A stretch of 54,531 nucleotides of DNA from Desertivirga sp966211215 (GTDB taxonomy: Bacteria > Bacteroidota > Bacteroidia > Sphingobacteriales > Sphingobacteriaceae), in contig CBIHNR010000013.1 in NCBI GenBank assembly GCA_966211215.1, positions 1 to 54,531 on the forward strand, written 5' to 3'. Numbering within the stretch: the stretch's first letter is position 1; every line of letters begins with the position of its first letter. Positions 53,681-54,531 of this stretch are shown in pieces. The position numbers were made by a program, and so were the translations under genes. The notes below the pieces were generated by a model. The model did no database searches, was not told the DNA's origin, and saw only the letters and a list, made by a program, of their open reading frames with translations.

Positions 53681-54531
53681 ATGAAGAACCATTTTTGGCT
53701 TAAAGCCTCTGTTTGCTTACTCTTAGTTTCATTTTCGGCTATGGCCTTGCAAGCGCAAAAACTACCGAAAAAGAAGTCTGTGCTGAAGGCAATGCGCTTA
53801 ACCAACCAGTATTTTATGAATGCATGGCCTGATGCAGGCAAACCGATTGTAACCAATAGAGAGCGGCCTAGTAACATTTGGACAAGAGGGGTTTATTACG
53901 AGGGATTAATGGAATTATATCGCGTTGACCCTAAAGCCAAAAATCGAAAAGTATATTACGACTATGCAGTTCAGTGGGGCGAAAAACATAAATGGGGTTT
54001 GCGTAACGGCATTCAAACACGCAATGCGGATGATCAAACTTGCGGCCAAACGTATATCGATCTGTATCTGATTGATAAAAAGGAAGAGCGAATTAAGGAC
54101 ATTAAAGCTTCTATGGATTTAATGGTGAAGAGCGAAAAAGCTGATGATTGGTCGTGGATTGATGCAATTCAAATGGCTATGCCGGTTTTCACTCGTTTAG
54201 GTGTGGTTTACAACGATACTTCGTATTTCCGTAAAATGTACGATTTATATGCTTTCTCCAAGTATAAACACGGCGGAAATGGCTTGTTAAATCCCGCAGA
54301 TAAATTATGGTGGAGAGATAAAGATTTTGTACCTCCATACAAAGAACCAAATGGAGAAGATTGTTACTGGTCACGTGGAAATGGCTGGGTTGTAGCTGCC
54401 CTGGTTCGCACCTTGCAAATGCTTCCTAAAACAGACCCTCATTATAACGAATACCTGGAAGATTATAAAAACATGCTGAAAGCATTGATTCCGATTCAGC
54501 GTGCGGATGGTTTCTGGAATGCCAGCCTTCA
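53681..54531 (+). CDS. Unsaturated rhamnogalacturonyl hydrolase (GH105), 3' end missing
   Basis: Only the first 283 residues lie in the window; the gene runs past the right edge. A signal peptide (about residues 1-26, ending LQAQ) is followed by the (alpha/alpha)6 motifs of GH105: Asp117-Asp118 in NADDQTCGQTY, Asp161 in WSWIDAIQMAMP, and CYWSRGNGW. The enzyme removes the unsaturated galacturonate from products of PL11, so it completes the rhamnogalacturonan pathway in this operon. Truncation is a window effect. Confidence 0.9.
   Translation, partial: MKNHFWLKASVCLLLVSFSAMALQAQKLPKKKSVLKAMRLTNQYFMNAWPDAGKPIVTNRERPSNIWTRGVYYEGLMELYRVDPKAKNRKVYYDYAVQWGEKHKWGLRNGIQTRNADDQTCGQTYIDLYLIDKKEERIKDIKASMDLMVKSEKADDWSWIDAIQMAMPVFTRLGVVYNDTSYFRKMYDLYAFSKYKHGGNGLLNPADKLWWRDKDFVPPYKEPNGEDCYWSRGNGWVVAALVRTLQMLPKTDPHYNEYLEDYKNMLKALIPIQRADGFWNASL

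Overview
The window looks like chromosome of a Sphingobacteriaceae-type Bacteroidota (Pedobacter or Mucilaginibacter-like). This rests on long runs of secreted polysaccharide-degrading enzymes, signal peptides ending in AQ-type sites, Bacteroidota-style -7 boxes (TAnnTTTG), tightly packed operons and several classes of dispersed intergenic repeats. No rRNA, tRNA, CRISPR array, transposase or SusC/SusD pair was seen. The organism call is inference; no marker gene in the window settles the genus.

Layout. (1) 1-9459: an in-frame tandem repeat array runs into a polysaccharide deacetylase, followed by PL22 oligogalacturonate lyase, GH115, a GH43-like enzyme and GH2. (2) 9589-10357: an AT-rich two-gene cassette (DUF6934-like protein plus an overlapping 52-residue protein) closed by a hairpin. 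(3) 10423-13452: a secreted cupin and, divergently, a large secreted tyrosinase with two N-terminal Ig-like repeats. (4) 13548-27388: a compact operon-like block encoding a type II secretion / type IV pilus-like machine. It holds HEAT and HEAT-SCO proteins, a lipoprotein, GspC/PilP-like, MORN-GspK-like fusion, three class-III-type pilins, GspF, a prepilin peptidase, GspE, secretin GspD, a PilM-PilN (GspL)-like protein and a GspM/PilO-like protein. (5) 27342-29681: two diverged tandem copies of an Aat-like aminoacyl-tRNA-protein transferase with active-site changes. (6) 29910-43272: pectin block with SASA acetylesterase, two GH28, a GH43-like protein, a DUF4450-type giant, PL1 and an (alpha/alpha)6-type protein. 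(7) 43422-49524: accessory genes (small secreted protein, alpha/beta hydrolase, barrel-like protein, metallophosphoesterase lipoprotein, LTA-synthase-like enzyme, PAS histidine kinase). (8) 50123-54531: rhamnogalacturonan-I block with PL11, two CE12 acetylesterases and a GH105 cut by the window edge.

How they work together. Regions 1, 6 and 8 form a pectin programme. Lyases and GH28 cut homogalacturonan and rhamnogalacturonan, CE12/SASA enzymes remove acetyl groups, GH2/GH43/GH115 trim side chains, and PL22/GH105 finish the unsaturated oligomers. Between these blocks sits the most striking unit: a nearly complete T2SS-like machine directly downstream of a secreted copper enzyme (tyrosinase), with an SCO-type copper-chaperone domain encoded inside the machine operon. 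I infer a dedicated copper-oxidase export system. Gene order, domain content and spacing support it; no experiment does.

A second theme is repeat capture. Repeat sequence runs in frame into, or forms part of, the N-terminal coding sequence of three exported enzymes (deacetylase, GH43-like and PL1).
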